A DNA stretch of 64,000 nucleotides, taken from contig MNCI01035006.1 in the NCBI GenBank assembly GCA_015680685.1, positions 237,318 to 301,317 of the forward strand, given 5' to 3'. This DNA comes from Gnetum montanum. Lineage: Eukaryota > Streptophyta > Gnetopsida > Gnetales > Gnetaceae. A model generated the notes under the pieces. The model ran no database searches. It was not told the DNA's origin and saw only the letters and a program-made list of their open reading frames with translations. This document shows positions 25,426-38,071 of the stretch, piece by piece (positions within the stretch are counted from its first letter, which is position 1; every line of letters begins with the position of its first letter). Position numbers and translations under genes: made by a program.

Positions 25426-26960
25426 TTATGTGGTCAAGTAAGTCATATAATCACTAGTCCATGGCTTCTCTATTGAGTCAACAACCATTATTGCCTTTGT
25501 GAAACACTTTTCATCAAGAAATTGATCTAATAATGGTTTTCCTTGATCTGGCATTTCCCATCTTAACCTTGACAAGTGATCTGCTACTACATTTTCCATG
25601 CCTTTCTTGTCCTTCATGGTAATGTCAAACTCTTGCAATATGATGAGTCATCTAATCACCCTGGAACTAACCATTGGTTTATTATTAAAAATCTTATTAC
25701 ACTGTGATATCTATGGACATAAATTATGTACCCAAGCACATAGTGTATAAACCTCTCTAATGCGTACACCACTGCCATAATCTTCTTTTCGGTGATGGTG
25801 TAATTGAGTTGTGTACTAGTGATGCTTCTGATACCACAATGTACAAAAGATGGCCTTTTCTAGTCATCTAGTTAAATTACTATTGCACCCAATCCATAAT
25901 TTGAAGCATCTATCATGATGTGGAAAGGTTTAGCCCAATTTTGAGCTTGGAGGATTGGTGTTTCATTCAACTTCTATTTTAAAGTCTCAAACATCTTTTC
26001 ACATGCTTTTGTCCATTGAAATGATACATCCTTCTTGGTTAGCTCTGCCAATGGTTTTGCTATGTTTAAGACATTTTCTATAAACATTTGGTAATATCCC
26101 ATGTGACCTACAAATGATCTAACATCATTGATAGTTTGTGGTCTCTTAGTGATGTTTTGTATGATTCTAACATTCTATGGATCTACCTTAATTTTCTTTT
26201 GTGAAACTTTATGTTCTAAAATGATCCCATCTTGGACCATTAGATGGCTTTTCTATTAGTTGAACTTCAAATTTTTCTCTACACATCTTTTTAGTACTTG
26301 CTCTAAATGGTCAAATGCTTGTTTAAATTCCAACCCATAGGTTGAAAAATCATCCATAAATACCTCCACACCATTACCTATTTGTTTTTGGAAGATGCTA
26401 AGTACTAGTCTTTGAAAGGTATTGGGTGCATTATAGAGACCAAAAGGCATTTTCTTGAAGGCAAATGTTTCCCATTGACTAGTGAACATTATCTTTCTAT
26501 GATCTTTTGGTGCAATGCAGATCTAGTTATATCTACTATATCCATCAAGAAAACTATACTCCTAATGTCCTGCAATAGTATCCAGGACTTCATCAAAAAA
26601 AAACAAAGGAAATTGGTCCTTGAACTTTGCAAAGTTCAATAACTGGTAATCAATACACACTCTCTACTTGTCCTCCTTCTTTGAAACAATAACCAAAGGA
26701 CTAATTTCTCCAATTCTTTCTTTACTTCCTCATTAAGCTTAGGATTCATCTTATCTATGTTTGGTGTCATTATTTAATAACTAGATTTGTGTATATCTGA
26801 TGTTGAAAAATGCATGGATCAGTGTCAATTATTTCATTGTGAGACCATGCAAATGCTATTGGTCATTTATTGACCACTTCCAATAATTTATTTTTTTGAC
26901 TTTTGTCCAAGTTGACATTATTGATTATCTACTTCTTGTTGTTTACAAAAGCATATTCTA
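25426..26960 (-). pseudogene. Reverse transcriptase and RNase H of element A, broken
   Basis: The open stretch 26256-26489 contains WETFAFKKMPFGLYNAPNTF and the catalytic loop VFMDDF (F-M-D-D kept). Upstream, FLDGYSRYN near 26540 is the preceding palm segment. The open stretch 25426-25638 contains MQEFDITMKDKKG and ENVVADHLSRL, the end of the Ty3/gypsy RNase H, in the Athila style. Between and around these are several stops. RNA-templated DNA synthesis and RNA removal are the family roles. The reading continues on the minus strand from the protease at higher coordinates to integrase at lower coordinates. Confidence 0.88.
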
Positions 26961-27149
26961 GTACTGCCAGTAGGGCCTTTAACTCCAATGGTTCCAGTTT
27001 AACTTTACCTAAGATCTCAAGCTGTTCCCATTCAATTTTATTTTCTTGGCATGAATGTGGACAAGGGTGCCTTCGTCTTAACTATTCTATCTTATCTATT
27101 TCTTTCATGTAGGCACTTATAATCTAAGTAATTTCCATGTATATTTTTA

Positions 27150-27560
27150 AGTATGTTTCTTCATCAATAACTAGCCAATGGGTGCCTTCCTGTTTAGTGG
27201 TTTTTGCATACAAGCATCCTCGTGCACACATTTCTTCAACACATCTTTTTCATGCTATGTTTCTTTCTTGTTTAACTATCCATATTTTCTACATGTAGTT
27301 GCACCCATTATCATTCTATGTAATACATGGAACTCTGTGTCATTAAATGATTCCAACTTCATCCTTGTTGGAAATTTTCAAGGACAAGTCTTTGATTCCA
27401 AGCTTAGCATTCATAGTGTTAAGCCATGCTCTTCTCATGATAATAGGAAACTCTCCCTTATTTTTTTCCACATGAATGACCAAGAAATCAACAAGATAAG
27501 ATGACATCATCTACCTATCCTAGTGGAAATATGATCAACTGGTGTGCAAGCCCTAATTAA
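27150..27560 (-). pseudogene. Retropepsin region of element A, broken
   Basis: The minus strand contains VDFLVIHVEKN and FPIIMRRAWLNTMNAKL near 27440, matching the second half of plant Ty3/gypsy proteases (FPIIMGRAWL in B at about 55700). The first half with the catalytic Asp was not recognised. The linker to RT contains IAFAWSH near 26850. Inactive. Confidence 0.65.
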
Positions 27561-27989
27561 ATATTACCTTTCTTTAATGATGGAAGATTTTAGGCCTTGT
27601 ATATGTCTTATGATATCAAGTTTACCCCTAATCCAAAATGAAGTAAACCTTTGCATAGTTTATGACCTATAATTTTTAGGTACACCAAGGAACTTCCTAG
27701 ATCTATTCATTTTTGGGGAAGTGCTCCTACCTTTATCTAGTGGGTGATAGTCTAAGTGAGAATGAAAATTGTTAGGTTTGTATTAGAAGATGATGGAAGC
27801 CTAGTATTTCTTGCAGGAGTGTGTGTGAATGAGGTTGAAGTAGATCAAATCCCCATCCTTTGAACCTTTTTTGGACTCACTTGAAAGAATGATCATTTCC
27901 TAGTTTGAGGTTCATTCATGATTACTTCATCTTACATGTTGACTTCCCTCATTCCATTCTTTTGTTGGCTCCCCTTGCATTGAAGGTGA

Positions 27990-30217
27990 TGGAATGAATA
28001 GTAAAGGATTAGAAGGTTGACTTAATAGACCAACCATTGGTCAATGTACATTTGGATTGGAATTAGTCCTCGGAATTGTAGGTCTATAATACTCAAATGG
28101 ATAATCTTGAGAAGTATGAACAATTGTATTTCCTAGAGATATTAGACGCTACACATAATATCCATAAGAATCTATTTGTCGATATGGATACTACTGCCTT
28201 AGTGGTGGCATTGCCCACACTTATGGTTGTTTCCATTATTGATATTTCTCTTATGGTTGTGGATAAGCTCCACTTGGATAATAAGTTTGTTGGAAGGTCT
28301 ACCTATAGTTACCTTGAGGGTAAGCTAACCATTTTGATATCTTCTTTTTGATGCATCTTGGGTTAAGCACATATGCCCCTAATTCTTGCAAGTGGGCCAT
28401 CACAAGACAACATCCCTTAGGACATTCGTAGCAACACAGTTTGCATCTTTCCTCATCTTCTAAGCTTGAATCAGTACATTCTTTTACTAAAGCAAATTTA
28501 CCTTTTTTCTTATAACTTTCACGTTCATAGTCTCTTTTCTTTTTCTTATTCTTGCCCTTATTGAAGGCCTATTCAATTATTTCTTCTGTAGTTTCATATC
28601 TTTTCTACCTTAGTTGCTATATCATTTATAGATTTTTGAATCAATAGAGTTTTCTTCTAGATCACCTCTTCCAAGGTTTCTTCCTCTTGCTTGTCACACC
28701 TTCGTACATATCTTTTTCTAATAAATGGATCTCAATTATATTTCTTAGCTGATTCTCTCTTTTTTAACTCATCTTCCTCCTTTGCCACTTGATCTATTAA
28801 CCTCTGGATTCAATGGGTAGTCATTTTTAACAATCTTCCTTGGGCATAGACCCCAAGGATTTCTCTAGTTTTATTCCTCAACCTATTAACAATGTGCCTA
28901 AGCTTCTCCCTTTGGAAAAATCCATGGCTTGGGCATCTATGTAAAAGAGAGTAGTATCTTCCCATTACCACATCAAGGGATTGGACAGCCTAGAGTAAGT
29001 TTGATAGTTATCATTGAAGAATTCGAGCATGGTACTTCACCTTCTAATTGATTCAAGTTCCAATGATCTATACCAACTCTTTGACTCTTTGATGAGTATC
29101 CTAGGAAATAACTTGTGCTTTTTCTAGCCACTTTCAATATTCTATAAAGCACAAGTATCATGAAATGCTTGAAGGTGATGCTACGGATCGGTGTTGTACC
29201 CACTTTCAAATTTATGAATATTATCCATGTTGAGTCACTTGGATGCAAGTGTCCTGCACATGCCTAGTTAAAATATATATAGCTTCCCTAATGTTAATCA
29301 TGCTACAAATGGCCAACAAGGGCTCTTCATGGTCATTGGGCTCGTACACTTTGTTGTAATGAAGTTCCCTTTGGTACTCATATCACTTTCTCTCTTCTAG
29401 CCTATTCCTATCTCTTCATAGTTCATACTCATCATCTTCTTCATTAGGATGTGTTTGATGATACTCATACCTATCATGAGCTCGATGTCTCTTCCTATCA
29501 TGATCTTTGAACTTTCATCCCCTTCGGTCAAGGTCCACCAATGATCATGAGGAGAAAGATGTAGTATTTGGAGGATGATGTTGGTTGGTTTTAATTCTAT
29601 GACTTTGAAATTCATCTCTTTGTGATCCTGTAGAAACTCTAAGCCTTAAGTTCTACTTATGTTTAGAATCTTCTACCTCTCTTCTTGGTGCACGTACAAG
29701 GGTTGAATGTAACTTACTTTGATAGGTTCTTTTAGATGAATAATAGATGTTTGTGAATGGGCTTCATGATTATAATGAAGTTTTTCTTCTAAAAAAGCAT
29801 CATCGTCAAGTTCTTCTAGGACAACGTAACTTACTTTCACTTATTATTTTCATGCATGTTCTCCATAATAGTATCTCTTTGTACTTGTCCCTCTATGATT
29901 CGGTAGGGTCTAGTCATGTATTTAGTCACATCATACATCTCTTGTGCATGGCTCAGATTCATTCCCCTTAAGGCTACTTGAAGCATGACTAATGTTGAAC
30001 ACCCTAGAGGAAAAATGATGTTGCCCTGCAAGTCACTCCATCTTTACCACTCATCTTGATGAAATATGAATGTAAAATTAGGGTAATAAGGATTGGTGTG
30101 AGAATCTGAGATTTTTCTTTGCATAGATGCACTCCAATCTTCATCATGATGTGTTATGTCATTACCCCTTTTTAGCTCTTTAATGGATGAAAATTTTTCT
30201 TTAAGTGTTGAATCCAT
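27990..30217 (-). pseudogene. gag of element A, broken
   Basis: A start is placed at 30217 (MDSTLKEK), about 120 bases inside the PBS. The N-terminal part has FTFIFHQDE and SDLQGNIIFPL near 30040, matching B gag (FTFILHQDE, RDLQGNIVLPL). The capsid-like core, about 28900-29240, has HHLQAFHDTCAL, KSWYRSLELESIRR and FFNDNYQTYSRL, the retrotransposon gag pattern. A Cys-rich segment (CYECPKGCCLV) lies near 28430. There are many stops and shifts; the boundary to protease is approximate. Confidence 0.75.
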
Positions 30218-30338
30218 CTTGTATGTTTAATTCTTAGTTATATCTATGTTGTTAAGACTAATTAAAGGTATAAGGATAGACTTTTTCATTCTTGATATAA
30301 TGAACTTTATAAGATTAATTACTTAGCACACATTGACA

Positions 30339-30358
30339 CATCCCTAGTAATGGTACCA
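30339..30358 (-). promoter_or_regulatory. Primer-binding site of A (Asp-tRNA type)
   Basis: One base inside the 5' LTR the minus strand reads TGGTACCATTACTAGGGATG. Compared with the complement of the plant tRNA-Asp 3' end (TGGCGCCGTTGCCGGGGATC) the first 19 bases differ only by C-to-T or G-to-A changes, the pattern left by cytosine deamination. Asp-tRNA priming is known for Athila elements. Confidence 0.78.
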
Positions 30359-30359
30359 A

Positions 30360-31206
30360 TGATGAGCAGTGGAGGTATCCCAACACTCTACCATACAGGT
30401 CACAAGTGTCTACATGTGACCAAATCATAATCCGCATATGAATAATGTAATTATTCTAGTAATTGATGTTCAGTCTGAGATCGTTGTCTTTTCTCTTTGA
30501 TGTAGTAAAGTTCAAGTGTATGGTTTAGCTCTTAGTGAGCCACATGATAGATGATGTTGTAGGGCTATTAGTGCACCTAATAGTAAACATAGTTGAAGAT
30601 AAATCTCTAAGCCTAGTGAACTAAAAACACATAAATCTAACAAAGCCTAATGCGATGGATATCCAGTCCTAGCCTACCATACATGTCTTAGACTCATGTA
30701 GTCATCACTAGGATTAACAAGTAGTATTACTACTGAGCAAATCAAGCACCACCACTACTAGGTTACCAAATAACTACACTTAGCATTCAAATCTAGTTGT
30801 ATCCATTCCACTTACTAATGACATGTAAAATAAATTACTTGAAATGTAAATAATTAACTAAGAAAACAAGAAAATTATTCTAAGTAAAGAATTAGAAAAG
30901 TGGATGCTATAATTATGAAAAGAAATCTTGATCTTTATTGCTGGTCATGAACTATGTCCAAGTACAATTCACCTGAATAAAGACTCTAGACAATACCATA
31001 CTGCAAGCATTCACTTTAAGACTAAACTATGAAGTGAAAATGCAAGAATTTGGCTAAGGGTTGGAATCAAAAGTTATCAATTATGTGGCCACATGTTGGT
31101 ATTTATAGGACTACATATATCTTAAGACATCACATCAATGATGACATAGGTTGGATAATGACATCGTAGCTACAATATTGCATTACAACAAAAATTGGTT
31201 TTATCA
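30360..31206 (-). repeat. 5' LTR of element A
   Basis: 847 bp, from TGATGAGCAGTGG to ggttttatca. A minus-strand TATA box (CCTATAAATACC) lies at about 31099-31110, only ~100 bp from the LTR 5' end at 31206, so U3 is very short. It aligns with 18124-18953 and with the C LTR. Confidence 0.88.
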
Positions 31207-34048
31207 ACAATGATAGAAGTCAACATTTTCACTAACACCTCACAATGAGCAATGGAGTTCATTACTAGATTGTACAGGCTAAGGGAAGTACTCTTTTATT
31301 TGAAAGACTACTTAATCTATTTTGTTGCATTAAGGAAGTCTCTATCATTGGTTGTTGGCTTCTTGTTCTTATTGACTTTAACATCCTCCATGCACCCCAG
31401 GATGTGAACTTCATGTTTGAGTGGTTGTGTCTTGGCCTCTTTCCCCCTCCCTTGTAGCTTGGGGTCCTTCCTTGATTCATTGGTTGAAGCAACCTAAGCA
31501 TTAGAGCCCATGGGGATGGATGAAATAGGGGTGGGCTTTGGTGGCTCCACCTCCTTCCATGCCTTGGTCTGCTTGTTGTCTTTATTTTTAGGATTTGTTG
31601 TAGACTTCTTATGTTTTTTTTTTCAATGATTTATTATTATTATTGAATTGTGAAGAAGTTGTTATGTTATCCATCATGGGAGAACATTTCTCAATTGTAG
31701 TTGTTGATTTGGTTGTAATGGGAGGGGGCACTCTAACCACAAAAGGTTCCTTGAAAAGTGTAGGTGATGGTATCCTTACAACAAAAGGGATCCTTGAACT
31801 AGATGTAGTTGAAGGACCCCTTTTAATTATAACAAGATACTTGAATTATGAACGGCTCCAATCTAGGTCTAGAGTTGTTGCTTACATTGAATGCTACTAT
31901 GATGTAAAGGTTGTTGTTGGCATTCAATTGGTCTTTATATACCTGCATGGATTGGTCTTTTGGCCTAACTGGGTTGAAGGCATTAAGCACTAGCTCACTA
32001 TTTTCTATCATCTTTTGTAGGTCATTCTTCAGGGCTAGGCAAAAGTCAGTATCATGACCTAGCAATTGATGATAGTGGCAAAAATGGTCAAGTTTAAAGT
32101 ACTTAGGTACAAGCAGGTCATCCTTGGTTGCCAAGGTGGGGTTATTTGCAATTTCACATAATCGATTGTGCCTCTTGTGGCCATTTTTGGTCATTTATTT
32201 GTATTGAATCCTCCTAATCTTTATTTATCAAGGAGTTCAAATGATTTCAATGGTAACCTAGTGTACTTTAACCAATCTTTTCTTTCAAGATTAGGCCTTG
32301 TGCTGCTTGATGTAGAGGCCTCAAATGTTGATAGTTTATTTTTCATTGTAGGATCCTTGGATTGATTCATTTTAGGCCCCTATGTGTTTTTGTTATCTTT
32401 GGCCACAATGGCAACAACTACACAACTTAACCTCCCCTTCTCCTTATCCTTTTGTGTGTGTTGGTTCTTATACGTCACATAGGTGAGTTCATGGCTAGCC
32501 TCAGTAGCATCCTCTATGTTTTTTATTTTGAAGAAGGCTTGATTGAGTGTCCATGAGTCTATGTAGTAAATTTTAAACTTAATAAAGTCATTAACTACTC
32601 CCTTGAATATAACGAAAAGATGTATTTTGGCTATGGGTTCAAGAATCTCATTGAGAAGAGCATTTCACCATTGTATGAACTTTTGCATAGGTTCAAGGGA
32701 TTCCTACTTGATCTTCATCAATTGGTTAAGAGTTGTGTCAAGTTTCAAGTTATAGTTTAAATGGTTAATGAGCTATGATATTAAGTCCTCAAGCAAGGAT
32801 ATAGATCCTTGAGGCAATGTGTAGTACCAATCTAATGTCTTCCTAGTAAGAGACATAGGAAAGATTCACATTATGATGTGCGGCCAAGCCTATAAAAATA
32901 GGCACTTGAAGAAAAAGGTAATAAGATGAGCATTAGGATCATCCTCATCATTATACTTGGTAAACTAGGAAATGGAGATGCCATGAGGAAGAGTTACTTG
33001 TCAGACATTAGGATTGATGGAATTGTCTTAATAGAAATTCATGATTTTGATTGTCTAGGTTGTTGATGCTTTGAACTTCTATAACTCTTCTATAAGGTTT
33101 TAGATCAATTGAAATGATTGATCCAAGCCTTGGAAAATCCCTATGAGTTGTGGCATTTGCACATATGGTTGCAGTGTGAGTTGAGAGGTTTGTGGTCTCA
33201 CGATGGGTTAGGGCATGAAGGGGAGAGGCTGAGTAATTAGTATTATAGGTAGGTTGAACAATGAAAAGGATGTTTGTACCAGCACTTGTGGCACAAAGGG
33301 AACAAATGATGTATATGACCCTTAGGTCACTTAGGGTCCTACAATGTGGATTGGTGGCATGGACAATGGATGAGTAATGGTTATGCTCATTGGTGATCGT
33401 CGTGCACATCAAGGCTACATGGCAAAAGGCATGGAAGAGAAAATAGAAGTTTTTTGGGGCACCAATTGTGCCTAGTGGATGGCTATGATAGGTTCTGGTC
33501 CAAACATGGTAGGGTAGACAAGAAAAGAGGGTTGAGGGACCTACCCCATAAAGGAGGTAGGAGAGGCTGAGTTAGGTGTAGTGGCTTGGGAAGTCAAGTA
33601 TTGAAAGAGGGTCCCCAAGAAGTTTTCAAATTTGGGTTCTACTTCGAACTCATCCTACTCCTCATGATGATCCTTTAAGCTTAATTCCATATCTTACTTA
33701 TCTATCTTGATTAAATGAGAGAGAATGTGCATGAGTACATCGTTCAATGATATCTTGTCGTATGGGAAAGGAATGTACTCCTTCCCATTACGATGGATTA
33801 ACTCATACTCATGTTTGGATGCAACCTCCACACATGGGATGAGCAAGTTAGCCTAGATTTTGGCACAAATGAAATTATAGTAATTTTCATCAATGATGAT
33901 AAAATCCAAGCTTTGTCCCCTTATCCTAAGTAGTTGCCTACGCTCAACCACAATAGGGTCTTTTGGATCATAAATCCTCACCGTGTTTTAGTTTAATGCC
34001 ATGTTTGTCAAATCAAGAGTTGAAACCATGGACTAGCTAAAAGACATA
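31207..34048 (-). pseudogene. gag of Ty3/gypsy element J, broken
   Basis: From a start near 34048 (MSF) on the minus strand, gag-like pieces run to the A insertion. KEYIPFPYDKISLNDV lies near 33750. The capsid-like core at about 32540-32960 has TKYNDEDDPNAHL, then PMSLTRKTLDWYYTLPQGSI and LISQ/stop-LINHLNYNL. The open stretch 31823-32194 has a zinc-finger-like CHYHQLLGHDTDFC followed by ALKNDLQKMIENSEL, typical of the gag of many plant Ty3/gypsy elements. Stops are frequent. The downstream protease piece is found on the other side of element A (17716-18123). The family within Ty3/gypsy is unsure because no RT is present. Confidence 0.72.
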
Positions 34049-36180
34049 ATTAATAATGTTAATTTTGATTTAATAATTTTTCATCTAATTAAATCAAAAA
34101 TTCTAGAAAGTGAAATTTTCCAAGGTGCAAATTGATTAGCTGAAAACAAGTTGTAACTACAACCGTAGGTGTAGTGCAAGTTATGATGGTGATGTTAAGA
34201 AAAAGAAACTATGCTAGCTTTGCTAGCAAGACTTGCTCTAAGGGGGTAAGCAATCACTTGCCTTTGCCAACAAAGAAATGTTAAGGATCCCCCTCCAAAA
34301 AAAGTGCACTAGTTTTCTTTTTTTTTTGTAAATAAAAATATAAATATAAAATATTTGATTTTCCCAATACTGCACTAGGGTTTTGAAGGGAACCACACTA
34401 GCCTTGGCCATAAAATTTCATAGTAGGGGGTTTAGGTGGTTGGATCTGAGCAATGTTAGCCTTTGGAACACACAAAGATAGGTTTCAGCTAAGAAGAATG
34501 GCAGGTTTCATTGGCAACCACATTGGCTTTAGAAAATCCAACAATTGTTGTGAAAATTTTATGAAAAACCTAAATTGCCAGCAACTAATACGCTAGGTAT
34601 TAGTTGCAAAAAAATGGTTGACAACATTTGTTTTTTGGCAAAAATTTTCCCATCAAAATTTTAAGTGTTTAGACTTGTAAAAAGGAAAAGATTTGTTCCA
34701 AAATGGATTAAGCAAGATTTGGCAAAGAACTTGGGTAGATGCCATCCTTCTAGCACTAGAAAACTGTAGTGCCTAAAAAATTTGATAACTAAAAAAAATC
34801 AATAACTCCAATTGGAATAGTTTTAATCCTAGATCCCAAGGACCTTCTTGTTAATCACCTAGGAACTTACGAAGTGTAAATGGGGGTAAATAGTTTGAAT
34901 AAAAATGTGGATCCCAACTTCAAAGAAAATGCACTAAATTGAGCTATAAATAGACTTACAAAAGGAATGAACTAAAAACTTTATTACAATAATGAAATGT
35001 TGAAATGTATAAAGTTCAAAGTTGTACAAAGTATGTGCCCAAATGCACAAGGAGTTTCTTGACTGAAGCTTAAAACCTGTTGAAGCTACTAGGATGTATT
35101 TTGCAATCATCTTCATGATCTAGGTATTTTCTAGCTCTAATCGTGAAAACTCCTTGGGGGTTTTAAGCTCAAATTTGCAGCATTGGTCAAAGGGAGGTAA
35201 AGGTGTTTGGCTTTTTTGGATTTTGGCACTACACTAGAAGTCTCAAATGACCAGTTTGTTACCAAATTTCTCCAAAAGCTTCACAAAATGTCAAAGGTCT
35301 TAAGTGCTTCAAGTTGCAAAGGTTCTCTAGTCAAAGAAGTGTGGAATGGTGGAACCTATTCAAAGTGTTTGAAATTGGCATTTATAGGTCTCATGGTTGT
35401 TTGTTTTTAGCTACAAACTCTTACCATGATCAATAATAGATTAATTTGTTTTGTAGGTGTGGTAGGCTATAATCTCCAATGTAGTTTTCCATATTTGGTA
35501 AGCTTTGATGCACCTAGGCCACCAAAACCACTTTAGATACCAAAAATAGTAAAAAAAAATTTCCAACTACACTTGCTTCACCCATCTACACTAGCTTCAT
35601 GGAAATTATGCTAACATCTTGGAATCCATGTTCAAATTATTGGAGCAAGGCTAGCCTAGCTGAAACAACAAAATCCCAGCCACTCTAATGTTGGCTTCAT
35701 GAAAAAATAGAAACATCCACAACCCCAACACTAGCCTTGTGACATCCATGCTGGGTTTTGTGGCAACTATACTTAGTTTTTCTGGGAAAATAAAAACCCA
35801 ACACCACCAATGCTAGGTGTGGGTGTTTCCAGCGTAGTTATGGTTATGCCCCATAAAAAAACCTATGAAAATGCCAAATTTGGTAGGTCCTAAGGCATTT
35901 TCAACCTTCCCAAGCCCAAATATAGGCATGTCATAACTTTATCCACTTGGAAAGTGAGGCTCTGATGACTTATGAGGCATTTTTTGGCCCCAAAAGTTTA
36001 CTTATGTGAGATTGCAGCTCATGGGCTACACACCCCACATTTTAAAATAAAAATCCAACCTCAAGTGTAGGGGTAAAGGTTACAATGCCAAAGGGGTGTA
36101 ATAAGAATTTTCTTGGTGGCATTTTAAGATGAAATATTTTCTTAGTTTGGTTGGTTTTTATAGGAGATTTATTATAAATT
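34049..36180 (-). repeat. Probable leader and 5' LTR of J
   Basis: No gene is seen. On the minus strand a TATA-like CCTATAAATGCC lies at 35378-35390, and 35560-35830 holds degenerate repeats around 'actagcttcatgg' and 'atgctgg', as expected for a U3. The position directly upstream of the J gag start suits a 5' LTR of up to ~1.8 kb, but no second copy exists in the window and the ends were not found. Confidence 0.35.
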
Positions 36181-37971
36181 TTAGTTCTATTACATGGCTT
36201 ATGCTCTCTTGTTAAAAGAAAAATTCAACCTTTGTGTGGGATAATGAAATGAAAAAATCATTTTCAAGTAATAAATAAGAAAACTCATAGTGCTCTGATA
36301 TTGACAATTTCAAACTTCTCCAAACTTTTTTAAGTGGAAGTGGATGCAAGTGAGCTTGCTATTACAAGTGCTCTTTCTTAATAAGATAAGCTAAATGTGT
36401 TCTTTTTATAAAAATTAAATAAAACTAAATAGAAGAATAGGGTGTATGAAAAGGAGTTATATGCTATACTTCAAGCCATAAAACATTAGAGACATTACTT
36501 GCTAAGATCAAAGTTTTCTTTATTTACTATTCATAAATCACTTTAATTTTTGAATTATTAAAAGAAATTGAGTGTCAAGCATATGAAATGGATAAAGTAA
36601 TTGCAAGAATTTCATTTTATTTTGAAACATAGAAGTGACAAGTCTAATGTTATGATTGATGCTTTTTCTAGAGTTCATGATATTTCTTCTAATGTGAAGG
36701 TTCAAGATTTTGACTCTTTTGCTTCATTGTAACCTAATGTACTAATTTTGGTGTAATTTAAAATGAATTAATTTCTCCATTACTAAGAAGGGCTAATAAA
36801 TGGAAACCTCATCATATGGACAATGGCATTTTATTCAAGGATGGAAAAATTTAAGTTCCAAAGTGTATCTTCAGATTCAAAATTCCTAAAGAGAAACATC
36901 AAAGTGATATCGTTGTACATATGGGCAAGACAAAGACATTAGAATTAGTAAGTAAATATCACTTTTGTCCAGCTATATATAGAGATGTGATTAAATTTAT
37001 TAAATAATGTTATGTATGTAAACTAATCAAAGGGGTAAAGGATGTTGATGGTCATTATCTACCTTTACCAATCCTAAATTTTACTTGGAAAATTGTTTCT
37101 TTCGACTTTGTTTATGTTATTCCTAAGGTAATATTTATTCATGATTCTATACTTGTTGTAGTAAATAGATTTACTAAGATTAGTCATTTTATTTCATGGA
37201 AGAGAAGTAGTAATGATTTTCATGTTGCTCATTTATTCTTCCAACATGTTGTGAGGTTACATGGCATTCTTTTGAACAATGTAAGTGATAGGGATGTCAA
37301 CTTTACTAGCCATTTTTAAAAATCACTTTGAAAATTACTTAGGAACAAGTTGTCTTTTTCTAGAACCTATCACCCTCAAATCAATGGGAAAACTCAAGTT
37401 GTCAATAGGTTTTTATTAAAGATATTGATATGCTTATGTGAAGATTGGCCTCAAAAATGGGAAAAGATGTTGACTCATTTTAAGTTCTCATACAATAATT
37501 CTTCTCATTCTCACATTTTCAAGAGTCCCTTATAGCAAACTCTAATTTTTTACTAATAAGAATTGATGAGTTGAGGAAATTTGAAGATTGTACCTCTTTG
37601 AGTTTAGATTTTGTTGACTTAATGAGGGAATTACATCAACAAGTTAAATCTCACTTAGAGAAGAAGAAAAAGGTTGTATATTCCACATCCAAAAGGGTAA
37701 GAAAATAATTAGCCTCTAGATTTAAAATTATATTTAGATTTACTTGAGCAAGAAGAGGCAAAAGAATGTGTACTTCTATAAGCTTAAGTCTAGGAGAACT
37801 GGTCTATTTAAGATCAAGAGCAAAATCAATCCAAGTACTTATGAGATTGCTTTACCTAATGATTTTCCTATTTATTATGTTTTTAATGTTTTAGATTTGC
37901 ACCCATACCATGGAAATCTAATTGCATTAGACTTGAGGAATGTCCTTAAGATTCTTCAAGGATGTACTTGA
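36180..37971 (+). pseudogene. Ty3/gypsy RNase H and integrase fragment (I), broken
   Basis: The plus strand gives RNase H pieces (VEVDASELAI near 36338, YEKELYAILQAIKH near 36446, HRSDKSNVMIDAFSRV near 36640), then integrase: YHFCPAIYRDVIKF near 36960, ILVVVNRFTKISHFI near 37155, HGILLNNVSDRDVNFTSHF near 37262, SFSRTYHPQINGKTQVVNRF near 37351, and the C-terminal FKIKSKINPSTYEIALPNDF with YYVFNVLDLHPYHG near 37870. These match chromovirus-like plant Ty3/gypsy elements. RT is absent and stops are frequent. No chromodomain was recognised before the sequence meets element H at 38072. Confidence 0.8.
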
Positions 37972-38066
37972 AGACTCAAACTCATCCAAGCCACTAAGAA
38001 AAGCAATTGTTATAAGCAAGGAAGGCTAGGATCATAAGGGGTAGAAAGATGCATGAGTACTTAGTG

Positions 38067-38071
38067 CATTG
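38067..38071. repeat. Candidate target duplication of H, left copy (CATTG)
   Basis: CATTG here matches CATTG at 44482-44486 on the other side of H. If real, the LTR ends in ...CAAA instead of CA, which is unusual, so this is provisional. Confidence 0.5.

Larger units (their letters stand above)
18124..31206 (-). mobile_element. Athila-like Ty3/gypsy retrotransposon A, 13.1 kb
   Basis: LTRs at 18124-18953 and 30360-31206 bracket, in minus-strand order, an Asp-tRNA-type PBS, gag, protease, RT, RNase H, integrase, a non-coding module with purine tracts, a ~920-codon extra frame and the terminal PPT. All frames carry many stops, so the copy is dead. RT/RNase H/integrase motifs and the Asp-type PBS fit the Athila side of plant Ty3/gypsy. 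The flanks (ccaag on the left, acaat on the right) agree at only three of five positions, so the target duplication is decayed or absent. It is inserted in element J. Confidence 0.88.

Noticed and set aside
32168-32365. 65-codon plus-strand frame and other short frames in 31643-35410
   Set aside because: Antisense or out of frame with the J gag, or in its non-coding leader; no independent support.
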